Positions 34,679 through 45,900 of a DNA stretch of 64,000 nucleotides are shown here, piece by piece. Position 1 is the stretch's first letter. Every line of letters starts with the position of its first letter. Source of the stretch: Mesodorylaimus sp. YZB2_4 (Eukaryota; Nematoda; Enoplea; Dorylaimida; Dorylaimidae); the NCBI GenBank assembly GCA_030248295.1, contig JASANH010001643.1, forward strand, positions 953,390-1,017,389. The letters are read 5' to 3'. The notes under the pieces are model-generated. The model was not told the DNA's origin. It did not search any database and was given only the letters and a program-made list of their open reading frames with translations. The position numbers and the translations under genes were made by a program.

Positions 34679-35299
34679 CTATTGCTCGGTAGACGAAGTA
34701 GGCGATTTAAGATATTGCACTTTGCTCAGTTCCTGCTCATAACCTTTTCTCATATTCACGATGACAAAGCACACCAATTCTTGCCATACTCGTTCGAATC
34801 TCGATCGTTGCCATTTGGGTATGGGCCACGTGCGGGTCACTTCGATCATACTCACTGCGAATATGTACCAATAATCGGGTTGGAATCCTTCCTTGCGAAT
34901 CGATACGTGCCTTCCGCCCAACGATCGTAAAGTCGATACGATTCGAGACGTTTCCACATTGGCATTCAAATCTTGTACAAATATGGTCAAAGCATTTTTG
35001 ACCAGTCGGGCGTGACTCACGTATCGACCACTCATGTCCAGGTTATTGTAGTCCCGATCACTGACCCCGAACAGCTGCCTCACCGCTTCCGATTTGGACA
35101 ATATCGATTTGAAGATATCGATACCCACGTCCTGATCGATATCCGATGTGACCTCGTTCCAAACACGCTGCACCAAGCGCATATCATCTCCGCTCAGGGT
35201 CGACGGCAACTGGTCGCTGTTGTTGGCCGCTGTTTGTTCGCACATGTGAACAATTTGGTCATAGCGAGGAGTCCCGCTTCGATTTCCCATCCTTGGCAT
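34679..35299 (-). CDS. Intronless globin
   Basis: A single uninterrupted frame of 206 residues. The globin fold is suggested by LVQRVWNEVTSDIDQDVGIDIF (helices A-B), LFGVSDRDYNNLDMSGRYVSHARLV with a histidine suited to distal E7, LGGRHVSI with a histidine suited to proximal F8, and the H-helix RFERVWQELVCFVIVNM. A second in-frame ATG at 35290 gives an N-terminus MGNRSG, a possible N-myristoylation site as seen in several nematode globins, so either start may be used. The expected role is oxygen or redox sensing or storage, possibly at a membrane. Absence of introns is unusual here, since most genes in the window have several, and hints at retroposition, though no poly-A tail or target duplication was noted. 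Confidence 0.82.
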   Translation of the reverse strand: MPRMGNRSGTPRYDQIVHMCEQTAANNSDQLPSTLSGDDMRLVQRVWNEVTSDIDQDVGIDIFKSILSKSEAVRQLFGVSDRDYNNLDMSGRYVSHARLVKNALTIFVQDLNANVETSRIVSTLRSLGGRHVSIRKEGFQPDYWYIFAVSMIEVTRTWPIPKWQRSRFERVWQELVCFVIVNMRKGYEQELSKVQYLKSPTSSTEQ

Positions 35300-35858
35300 G
35301 TACGAGCCAACCTCGTCTCAACAAAGCCTCATCTCCTCTGCCGACTCACACTCGCCTGTTGACGAGACCCGATGACTACGCTCGTTCGACCGCGCGTGCT
35401 TACGCATGAAAGATCACCGACCAAATTAGCTGTGCCTCGAGCGCCCCTCTTCGAACCAACCATCACGTGTGCCCGCACTTTTCTAAGGAATAAACGCCGA
35501 TTGTTCCTCGACTCCTTTCCGTTGCCATAGCTTAATTAATATGGTCAACAAACGCAATACAAGTCGAACATAAGAGCTAACTTTCGAAAAACCACCTCCA
35601 GCGGCAACGCCTAACAACCAATGCCCATACAATAGAGCTCTAGGCTTAAAAAAATACAATGTACACAAAAACTAGGAAAAATAAGGCAGGCCCCTTACGC
35701 ACAAACTGAGCCTGCGTCATAAAGGCACTGAGCAACAAGTTTGTACCAGCACTAAAAACATACTTCGATCGGAACTGGCTAATCTCGCCCGACCCACACA
35801 GGCCCAACATATAAAAAGGCACTACTAACACGAACTCGATCAACAAGCAGCTCTCACT
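35300..35858. other. Gap between globin and transporter gene
   Basis: No coding region seen. It contains the globin upstream sequence and the 3' UTR of the first SLC16-like gene. Confidence 0.4.
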
Positions 35859-38800
35859 TCAAGCAACGTTCTCCATTTCCTCGTCCGCTTCCAGTACCCT
35901 TTCGGGGATATGCACACGTGCCACTGGCGCTAGCTCAGTCGCATCGTCGACTACAAGATTGGGCAGCTGTTCGAGTAATTCGACCTTGGCATTTTGTTCT
36001 TTTCGCTTTTTCAAACAAGTCGACAAGTAGAGCGGTATCCCCATCGCCCCGGACTACAAGAAAAAATTGATTTGAAATTTAACACTGCCATATATTTTAA
36101 ACAACTCTTACCAAAGCTATCAATACGCCCATAACGTAAAACGAGGCCTTGAAATCGCCCGTTGCATCGAACAGCATGCCTTAAACAGAAAATTAATCCG
36201 CATGCATTTCTACGAAATTCTGCGAGGCTGTAATGTATTGACTAAAAAACTTTAACGAATTTAGGCCTAGGATGAATAAAATTGTGCAGCCTAATCGACC
36301 TTTCCTCTGATGCATGACGCAATTGTGCAATCTCCTAGCAAGCACTCAAATGCCAGGCCCCGTCGAGAACTGCGGGCGATCAAACTGGCCATGCGAAACC
36401 TAGACCCCACGATTTAGGCCTGGCATATCGCTCACGATCACGCCACATCATATAAAAGGGAAACCAATAGTGTAGTTTCACTTTTTTAACCTTCCTACAT
36501 TTTTTCGCCAACAAAACTCTATTCATGCGTTTCCTCTCAACATCCTCATTTTCTACAGTCACCCTTCCTACGCGCACTTACCAGCAATAGGCGATCCAAC
36601 CAGCGATGCTACGCCCATGAATAAGAGCAGCAACCCAAACGCATTGGTCAATTTCTCCAATCCCAATAATTCAACGCAAATAATTGAACGCAACGAAGCA
36701 AAACACGCTACAACAAACAGACCATATAAAAACTGTCCAAACAAAACCATCTAATCTCTTTGACGCAACATTTGCATTCCCTCAACGTCTCGACCTACTT
36801 TTTACTCTTATCACTACCCCACTTTTAAAAAACTGGATAGCATCCAAACTTTTCAAACTCCTCTTGTTCCCTTCTAAATGCTTTTCGGGAGCCATAAATT
36901 CACATAATAGCTTTTCTTCCTTGGAAAAGTTTTAAACACACGTCTTCATCCATTAGCCCCAGTCATTTGCACCTATCGGGTGTGCCATAAGATATGATAC
37001 TCTCTGAAAGGGCGCAGTTTTCCACGAAGCCAGGGGTCTGTGTCCCTTTATGACACACCCGATATCTTCCCTGCCACTAAACCAACACCCTCGCTTACCT
37101 GTGCCCGTTCCGAAGACCACGCAGTATATACAAAGCATCCAATAGGCTCGTAGATGGGGCAACAAAACCGTGGCGAGTCCAGCCAAAATCAACGCCACAT
37201 TGTTCAACATAAGAGCATTCACTTGCGGCCTATCCGACAGCCAACCGCACAAGATACGAGCCACAATATTGGTCATACCCAATATGGACACCAGAAAGGT
37301 GGCACTCTCCGGCGAGTGACCAATCGACATGGCTTGTCTGGGCAGGTAAATGAACGGTACGAAGAAGCCAGTCAACGTGAAGAATCCGCTGAAAGCCAAG
37401 ACCAAGAAACTGGGATCTTTCAATAAACTAACGTCCAACATGGAACGCAAAGTGGCCTTGATAGTCTCTTTGACACCGGTCACTACAATCGGCGCCCCAT
37501 CCGCTCCAACGCCCTCAACCAGCGTGGGTATACTCAGAGTACTGGCGATATAATGGGGCACATCCGGCTGCGATTTGAATTCGGGCAAATTCCTTACGCT
37601 CCCCGGATAAAAGATATCCTGACGGCTCATTGGTCGATTCAACACGGACACGCCTCCTTCGCTCATCTTTCGATAAACGGTCGATTCGCCCGGCATTCCA
37701 TCCACTCGTATCGAAAATGATGCGCCTCGTACTCGGCTCGTCTTCGGGCTCATTCCACTGGCTGCGTTCACCTCGAATAGACTCCTGAACGATCGATCAC
37801 TACGTTTCCTTAGATTATTGTGATCGTGATTAACATCTCGCTGACCCGTCGTCTCCTGTTCTCCATCGAATCGTTCGAAAGGCACGTTCGAAACTAAAAG
37901 ATTGGTCGTTTCCTTTGGTCTGGCCTCTTCTAATCTATTCTTCATCATCGTATCCCCGTTCACATTTCCAATCATCCCAATTTCCGCCTCAGTCATTTCT
38001 TGCTCTTCATCGATGGCTTTCAATTTCTCCTCCAACGTCATGATCTGCGTATTGGTCGGTTTTAATGGTCGATAGAGTGAACCGCAAATTAGGCAGTTCA
38101 ACGTGATACCAGTAAGGATGAGCAAGGCTTGAGACCAATGCGGATACCATTCCAGAAGAAATTTTATAAACGGAGCGAAAACGAACGTTCCGATACCAGA
38201 ACCGCACAGTGAAATACCAGTGGCCGTTGCGCGACGTTTCTCGAAATAATAACTCACAATCACCACCGACGGCAAGAATATAAAACCAAATCCGACACCT
38301 AAAAAATACAATGTTTATTATTTCAAATAACTACTCAAATAGTATCCCTGGGGGCCTAACATAATTCCACCAAAAAACCTAACAATTCCCCTCATAAAAT
38401 TAGCCGAATCATCTTTCTAATGCATGAAATCCACTCATTGGCCCTCACCTCGGCTAAATGGCCAGCTTCTTGCCTTTTGGACATGGCGTGGCACATAGGG
38501 GAAACTATTTGAAGGAGAAATTATAAACCAACTAGATAAGCATTTATGGTAGCTAACTGAGCACTTACCACCCATAATTCCAAATGTGACGTACAAGAAT
38601 CCGACCGATGGAGCGAAACAACTTAACAGAAATCCAAGGAAGGCCAGCAACGTCCCGCCAATACACACTTTCCGACATCCAAAGATGTTCACTAGGGAAC
38701 TTGCGATCGGACCTGAAAACAAGCAGCCCTTCTTACTATTCCACAAGGCTTGTACAACTCAAAATTTGAATTTCCCGCCATAAGCTGCCTATGACAGTTT

Positions 38801-40852
38801 TACACAGACGAAATGTCCCTTATTTCCAAGTCTGTGCGGCTTTTACATCATTATCAATATTTCCCTAGTTTATGACTTTAAATCACTCATTGTTTCAAAA
38901 AGTGCCCCAGAGTTGCTTTTTCAGCACGGAAAGCTAGTCCGCAAATGCTTTAAAAATGAGGGACTTTTCATCCATGTCAGCAACTTGCAGCGGGAAATTC
39001 AAATTTTCTGACGCCCGAGGCCCCTAAAATGGCCTACGGTCCAACTCACTCAAACTGCAACCCGGGTACTGTCAAGTGGCGGATGCTGAAGGAGTAGAGA
39101 AATCAGGAGACTGCCCCTCCCATCTCGCCCTGTATCATCCTGGGACACTGGCACAGGATGCCCTCAGCTGGGAGTCCAAGTGGATACGTCAGAGGGAGCC
39201 TGCCTTAAGAGCAGGTCGCTTCACGGTCTCGCTTTTCGTGACTGCTGGCAAAAAACCAGGTTGGAAGTCCCGTGGGGGAACCAGGGTGGCAGGGGGCCCA
39301 ACCCACAACAAATTTTTGTCAAATAGCTTTAAAAGTCCTTGACTAATTTCATCTGCCTCAAGCAAAAAGTGAGTAAAAAATTGTTGGAATTTTATCAACT
39401 GACTTATTCAGAGGCTATGCAAAGCTATAATATATTGTGTACTTTTTTAGGACGGGCCACTTCTAAAATTTAAAGCTGCAAAAAACTGGATTTCAAGTTA
39501 AAAAGTTTTATTTCAAATTAGTTGCTTTTACAAAATCATTGCATATTTCTACGCTTTAAGACGAATTGCACGTCGGAATGTTGAAAAAAGAATATGATAT
39601 ACAAATTCAGCACTCGCGTTTTTAGAGGGGGTAGCCAAAATTTTGCACCGCCATTTCAGTTATGTAATAAGTCGAAATTTTTGTTTTCCAATGTCCCCAT
39701 TTGAATCAAGAATTTCGACATTTTTACATAGGCGCTAGAGGTCAAGAATTCTGGCTACCAAGTATAAAACTCGATTGCTGAATCTGACATACTCTTTTTC
39801 AATATTCCGACACCGAGTCATTAGCTTTTAAAAAATTGCATTTACGAGGTATATTCGTTTTTTGATTGTTTTAAATATTGCAGCTCACAAATCAAAGTTG
39901 GAGTTTGAAAAATTGTTCCAACTTATCCAATGGACAACTACAGCACAAAGCCGGAAAAATCAGAGCTCAAAACATGCCCCCCCCAATTCGAATGTCCTCA
40001 GCAGACCCTTCTGTGCTTCACACACCCAAGCCATTACTTACCAACAAGCAAATAGCACCCGGACAAAAGTGAAACGACCCAAGCCACCGAGCCTTCATAT
40101 TTTGCTTGGAAATCAAGGAACCAAACTCTTTGAAAGCCTTGACCAATTGTGAATATGATCCCATCAACGATCATGTTGGCAAGGAAACTTGCCGCCACAA
40201 CCTGAAATGAAAGGAATGCTGTGTGCGTGGAAACATTTAATACGCACCAAAACTTACGCCTCCAGGGGGACTCGAACCCGCACCTAATTTGAGCCTCTTT
40301 ACATGTAAATACTGTAACTGTGTGAACACGATAAAAGGGACACTTTTTGCATAGCATATACAATCCATGTGATAAGTTATCACTAAATTTTACTGTGCTC
40401 ATTCCGGTTGCCCTGCACTCAAAAAAGGGCTCAAATGGTATCTTCCCTCCCCTCTGCACCCACTCGGAGCACCAGAGGACATCATGCCGGACAGACCACT
40501 GCAGACCCTAGCTGATCAGTCCTTGACAGGCATCCCTGCATTTGATGTGGTCCACTGTCCCTAAAGTCCCCACGCTCAAATGTGCAAGGTCAGCAACAGT
40601 TTATGGCCTTCCAAACCGAATCCCATGGCCTGGAATCGAGCCCGGGACGGGCCCAAACACTATGCACCAGGAATGAGTCGCTAAGTCACAGCCAGGCCAC
40701 CTTATAACCCACTTATCAACGAGTGGACTTACCACCCATCCCCAGCCACCATCGGGCGGTACAATAATTGCGGCCGCTCCCAATTCCACGTCCTCTTCAT
40801 GATGTACCTCTTCGAATTCGGGTTCCTCAGAAATTTTCCTTTTATTAACCAT
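35859..40852 (-). CDS. Monocarboxylate transporter-like protein (SLC16 family), copy A
   Basis: Seven exons join in frame (40852-40733, 40201-40042, 38712-38569, 38298-37099, 36707-36582, 36179-36112 and 36053-35859), giving about 670 residues. It shows the SLC16 plan: an acidic N-terminus, [10 protein letters not shown] at TM1, [69 protein letters not shown], a cytosolic loop of about 220 residues, then six further TM segments including GWLSDRP and [20 protein letters not shown]. The [D/E]G[T/G]W[G/A]W signature is intact. The substrate cannot be inferred. The loop contains [19 protein letters not shown], shared with the neighbour. Exons 2, 3 and 5 are 160, 144 and 126 bases, exactly as in copy B, so the pair arose by tandem duplication. 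Introns hold a fold-back element and a SINE. Confidence 0.9.
39540..39850. repeat. Imperfect long inverted repeat (fold-back/MITE-like element)
   Basis: Sequence from about 39575 to 39690 pairs imperfectly with the reverse complement of about 39700-39820. Matching blocks in order are GTCGGAAT.TTGAAAAA, ATTCAGCA, GGTAGCCA.AATT, and GTCGAAATT. The arms are each about 110 bases and roughly 70-80 percent similar by eye. Pairing may extend weakly to 39540 and 39850. It lies in intron 2 of the copy A transporter and resembles an old non-autonomous DNA transposon or fold-back element. Confidence 0.6.
40440..40715 (-). repeat. tRNA-derived SINE-like element, family B, inverted copy
   Basis: On the minus strand the unit begins GGCCTGGCTGTGACTTAGCG with a B-box-like GGGCTCGATTCC and runs to GGTGCTCCGAGTGGG plus a G-rich tail. 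The head and tail match the copy at 32225-32410. It lies in intron 1 of the copy A transporter. A further tRNA-like B box (GGGTTCGAGTCCC) at about 40270-40290 may be a separate relic. Confidence 0.5.
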
Positions 40853-42997
40853 ATTTCCCGCGTCAAATTAGAATTAATTAAATTTGAATAATAGCGGCGG
40901 AATAAAATACTTTTTCGCTCTTCTTGTCAACTGACGAAAATACATTCGACGTTTTGCATCCAATGTATCCTATCGTAGGTCGTCATCTTAAGTTTCACAA
41001 GGACCACCCGAATGTGCGTTATCTTCTTACCAACGCTGTCTTCGCTTCGCCACTCGATCTTTTTCTTAGCTATATATGGCCAGCAACCTGAAATTAGAAG
41101 TCGGCTGTGATATAAAGACACACTACATGCCAGCGGGTAGATTCCAATCGGTGCACACTACTATGCTAACAATGCAAAGGAACCTGTCGCACGTGCAACT
41201 GACTACGAGATACCATATCTGCCCAGGCCATCCAATCATTATCCCCTTCATACGCCCTATGCAAAGAAATTACGACATTTGAAACATTTCAAATGCAGTA
41301 GGGCAGAAAAAGGTCAAACGGTTAGAGCTAAGAGAAATTTCAAAGTAAATGCAGGTGCTTCGCTGAGCGATTGTGAAAATATACCTCAGCGAACATGAGC
41401 ATACTAGAGAGCCGCCAAGAAAAAGGTTTTTAGTAATGACAAATAGAACGTCTCAAATACGCGAGGCCTTTGCAACAGGAATTCCATGACAAACGCATCG
41501 GCCGTGAAAAATATTCTTCCAATCGCCTAGTTGGGGAAATAGATTGCGTCAGCCGCTCCCCCCCGACAAAAACGAAAAAGCATAAATTACTGTTGTGGTG
41601 CGGAATAAAAATAACGAATGACTATCAGCTGCAAGTAGATTCACCACACTATAGCCCCTACTAACTAACTCACACACCAGACCAAACTTTTTGTGTAGCA
41701 TTCCCCGCCAACTACAACCAACTTCCCCATCTATTTTCTATCCGCTGATGAAAAATATTCTCCCATTGTCAAGTGTATCACAACCAGGAACCATTTACCG
41801 AAAACGATGCGCATAAAAAACCGCCTCCCAGCCTCATCTATTTCTGGGAGGATAGGCACGAGTGCAAGGACATTATTTTAGAAGTCACCGGCCAAGGTCT
41901 GGAGCATGAAAAAGACAGTGAGAGAAATTCAAAACGCATTGCCGCACCTGAATCAACACGCCTACACTTCTATATCGCTATCAGTGGAACGAAAAAGGTT
42001 CATGGCAACCTTTTCGTCCTTCCACGTAACTTAGTCGGCAAAAACGTAAGTGCACTTTGCAAATGCCAAGTGCAAACTAATGCAAACGCTGGCAGCTAAA
42101 AGTAACAATAAACAAGCAAAATCGCTGCAATTCATCCACATATGTACGCTGAATTCAAAAGAAAAACGAAAAAACTAAACCACTTACTAACAAGTAGGCC
42201 TACAGTCTCTATCCTCTGTACCTCACAACGTCCGCGTAACCGAACGCAGCCGCCTAGATGCCTAGTAATGTCAAGAAAAGATCGATGAACAGCTGATAAA
42301 TGGAATAACACATTCATCAACAGCCAAAAGGCTGTCCGCCCGGGCCCTGCTGCCTGCAACGTAACTCAAATCCAGCGCTTTACGCTTCCAGCAGACAATT
42401 TTCGGTTTTGGTATAAACAGTAAAATACTGGCGCGCTTTCAAATTTGCACTGCCCTTCCCACATGATTCAAAGAAACATTCACTTTATTCATCATTTTCA
42501 ATTCGCAGTTTAAAACTTTTTTTCAAAATAATGATTGTCGTTTCATCGCGAAACACGAAGTCCATATGTTGATGCTGGGGACCGCTTCGTACACTACATC
42601 AAAAGCATGTATGGCGAGCGAACGACATCACGCAAGCAGCTCAGATAAAGCTCGACCTCCCAAAAAGTCGACCGGCCCTGTTCTAATCATCTCCTACATA
42701 CACTTCCCAAAGGAGCGAAGACCTACGCAATTCTCATTAACGTATCAGTAAAGAATACAAAAAGTCAGAATCTCAAAACAGTAACCAAAATGAAAAAATT
42801 AAATCCTAAACTCATAAAAAATCAAAAAATCTCCTGGTATTTTCTGGTACACTTCTCAAATTTCTGTATCTGCGCAAGATCAAAACCATTTCACTTAACA
42901 TACAAAGACTAAAAAGAATATGCAAATAGACGAAACCTGTCTAAGTTGGAGTCAAAGTTTGACTGGCGCTTCGACCTGGAGACGGGGTCCTGCTCGC
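40853..42997. other. Intergenic stretch between the two SLC16 genes
   Basis: It holds the upstream region of copy A and the downstream region of copy B. A 108-codon ORF at 41773-42099 on the + strand has no recognisable family and is probably chance. No other feature is evident. Confidence 0.4.
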
Positions 42998-45900
42998 TTA
43001 ATCCTTGGTCGCCAACTCGGCCATAATCTCATCCAATTCGTCGATTCGATTCGCCTCGTCCAACAAATGTGTCGTCTTGCCATTCATTTCTTCCTGCTCC
43101 ATTCCGTACTTCCTGCGATACCATCGATCGAAGAACGGTATAGTACAACTGATCAATCCACCCAACACGATCAAGATACCAGCGAAATAGAAAGCAGCAT
43201 CGTAGGATTTATTCGCGCCGCTCCCCGTCACGCTACCTGAAAAAAGGAAGTACCAGTTTGAAAGGGCGACCAACGGGACCATGCTGCAGGCACCCATGCA
43301 GTCGGGACCAGTTCTACCACCCCTCCCTCATCAGAGACCCAGCGTACCCGCAAGTGGCGATCCAGCCATCGATGATATACCGCGGAACAAAATTATCAAA
43401 CCGAATGCATTCGTCAAATTCTGTAGTCCCATGTAGTCGACTAGGACGATGGCCGTTAATGAAATATAGGCAGCTGAAACGAGGTTGGTGTAAGCAACCA
43501 CCTGAACTTGATCCTATCCTATATATTTTTATTTTCCTACAGCTCTACTACTTTTACTTATGTCACCCCCTCAGACCCCACTTCCACACATCCTCTCAAT
43601 CCATCTATGAGATTCGACCCCGCCACTCAGACCCTTCATTCACACTGCCTTTCTCGTCATACAGTACAGTACGTCCTTCAACCCATCCTATCTCCGTCCA
43701 CACTCCGCCTCCACCCTCATGTCATCATGTCATACTTAATCCATAGCCAAGCACCATAAGGCGCACTCAAGGGCTAAGGAACACATACTTGACAATCATG
43801 TTGTACCGAGGCGGGAGGCGAGCCTTCCCCTGTAAGTGCGCACCCAGCGTGAGAGGCAGACCCTTCACACTCCATCACACACCCTACCTGCTCTATTACC
43901 TTTACTCATGTCATGTCACTCCATCAGACCCCCTTCATCACGCATCCTCTTAATCCATCTTAATCATTCGACCCTATCACTCAGGCCACCGGACCCCACA
44001 TTCACACTCCCCTTAAACCTCCACCTACCATCACAGTCCTTCGACCCATCTTATCTTCCATCACGCCCCCTCTAATAACCGCTCAGACCCCACCCCACCT
44101 GTCCACTCTTATCATGTCCCATTCTTTCCGCCCCGCCAACCTAGCCCCAGGCCCTCGGACCCCACCTTTCGATCCATCCTGCCTCCTCTACCCCACTTCT
44201 CATACTTACATATCAAAAATCCGAACACGACCGAGTAGAGCATAAGCAATGAATACGTCCTCAAAAATGGCACCAGCAGAGTAAGTGCCCCGCAAGAAAG
44301 CAAACAGAAATTGTTGACCGTCAACGCCTTGACCCAACCACGATCGCACACGGCTCCGAACACAACTCGTCCCACCGTGTTCGTAATACCAATAACCGAC
44401 AACAACAAGCTGCTCTCGCCTTTGCTCACGCCAAGACTTTCGGCGAAATTCGTCAAAAAGACAAAAGGTACGTAAAATCCCAACATCGCAAATACATTCG
44501 ATGCGGACAGAAGCACCATGACTGGCGATTTCAGTAATTTGTAGTCGATCATGGACATCAACGTGTGACGCACACCCGCCGGTATCCACTCGCACGATGT
44601 CGGTGTCTCCTCGGCAATTGGCACACTAATTACGGCACCAGGAAGATGGCCGTCCAAACTTTCGTAGATTTCAACCGCTTGAGGAATAGAAATTATCGAT
44701 TCACGATACTTGTTCAAATTCGATTGCGATTGCTTATATTGAGGCAATTTCTGTACTGAACCAGGATACAGGATATCTTGACGCGAAAACGGCCTCGAGA
44801 ATTCCGTCGGATCGATGGCGGCTAAACTTTGAAACGAACGAGCCGACAAATGTTGCGAGCCTCCGCCACCCATAGCCGATGTCAGCCGTTGCATACTGAC
44901 CGCGTAGTTATGAACCGACATTCGACTAGTTCGGCTGACCATCCTACTCAACTGTGGTCGTATATCGGTCGCTGACGGACTCCCGCTCGGCAGATGCAAC
45001 TGAGTCGGCAGATGCGGATTATGCCCAGCGTTGACATCTTGTCCACTCATTGCCACCGAACTCGGCGCCGGACTCGTACTGCGAAGGCTACTACCTCGTT
45101 CTCTAGGTTTCTGAAACGTTTCAGTTTTTCTAGCCGGTCCTTCGATGACGACCGGACTCGGAGTTGTCGTCGGAGTTGTCACCGATTTTTCATCCGAATG
45201 CCCATCCTTATTCTCTTCCTTGCTCTTTCTCGAACTCCCCGATCCCACCGTTCCATTCTCGGGTGTAACTGGCTCAGGTTCCGGTTCTTCTTCCACTTGT
45301 TCCAAAGCTGGTTGTTGTACAGACGGACTAATCGGTAAGCCAGAATCCGATGTTTCCGATAATCCCGATCTCGCTCTCGGAATCGATCGATCGGTCGTAT
45401 CGCCAGGCCCCGTTGTTCCAACTAAAGACGGCGTCTGAGCGCCCGACACGTGACTATGTTGACTGCCTTGGGTCTGCAACGTAATCCTGCGTTGTCGTCC
45501 AGTCCCATCTTGTTGATAATAGCTCAACGTCCAATCGCTAGTTCCATCCAATCCGCTCAACTTGGACGCAGCTTTATGTAATTCTTGTTTCTTCTCTATC
45601 CATTCAGAGAGGGCTTTCGGTTGTGGCAACGGTCTCATTAACGCACCAAAAACGGCGCAATTCAAAATTAGACCAGCGAATATCCACAACGATCCTTGCC
45701 ATCCGAATGCTTCCATTAATGCCACTGATAACGGTGCAAATACGAACGTTCCAAATCCCGATCCAGACACCGCGATACCCGTCGCTAACGCCCGTTTCTT
45801 TTCAAAATAGTAACCAACGTAAATACACGCTGGTAAATAGATCAAGCCGAATCCAATGCCTGAAATGTCAAAAATAACAAATTCTAATCCTCCTCAACAA

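Noticed and set aside
40255-40330. Candidate tRNA on the minus strand with GGGTTCGAGTCCCC
   Set aside because: Only the T-arm half looks tRNA-like; no matching 5' acceptor or D-arm sequence.
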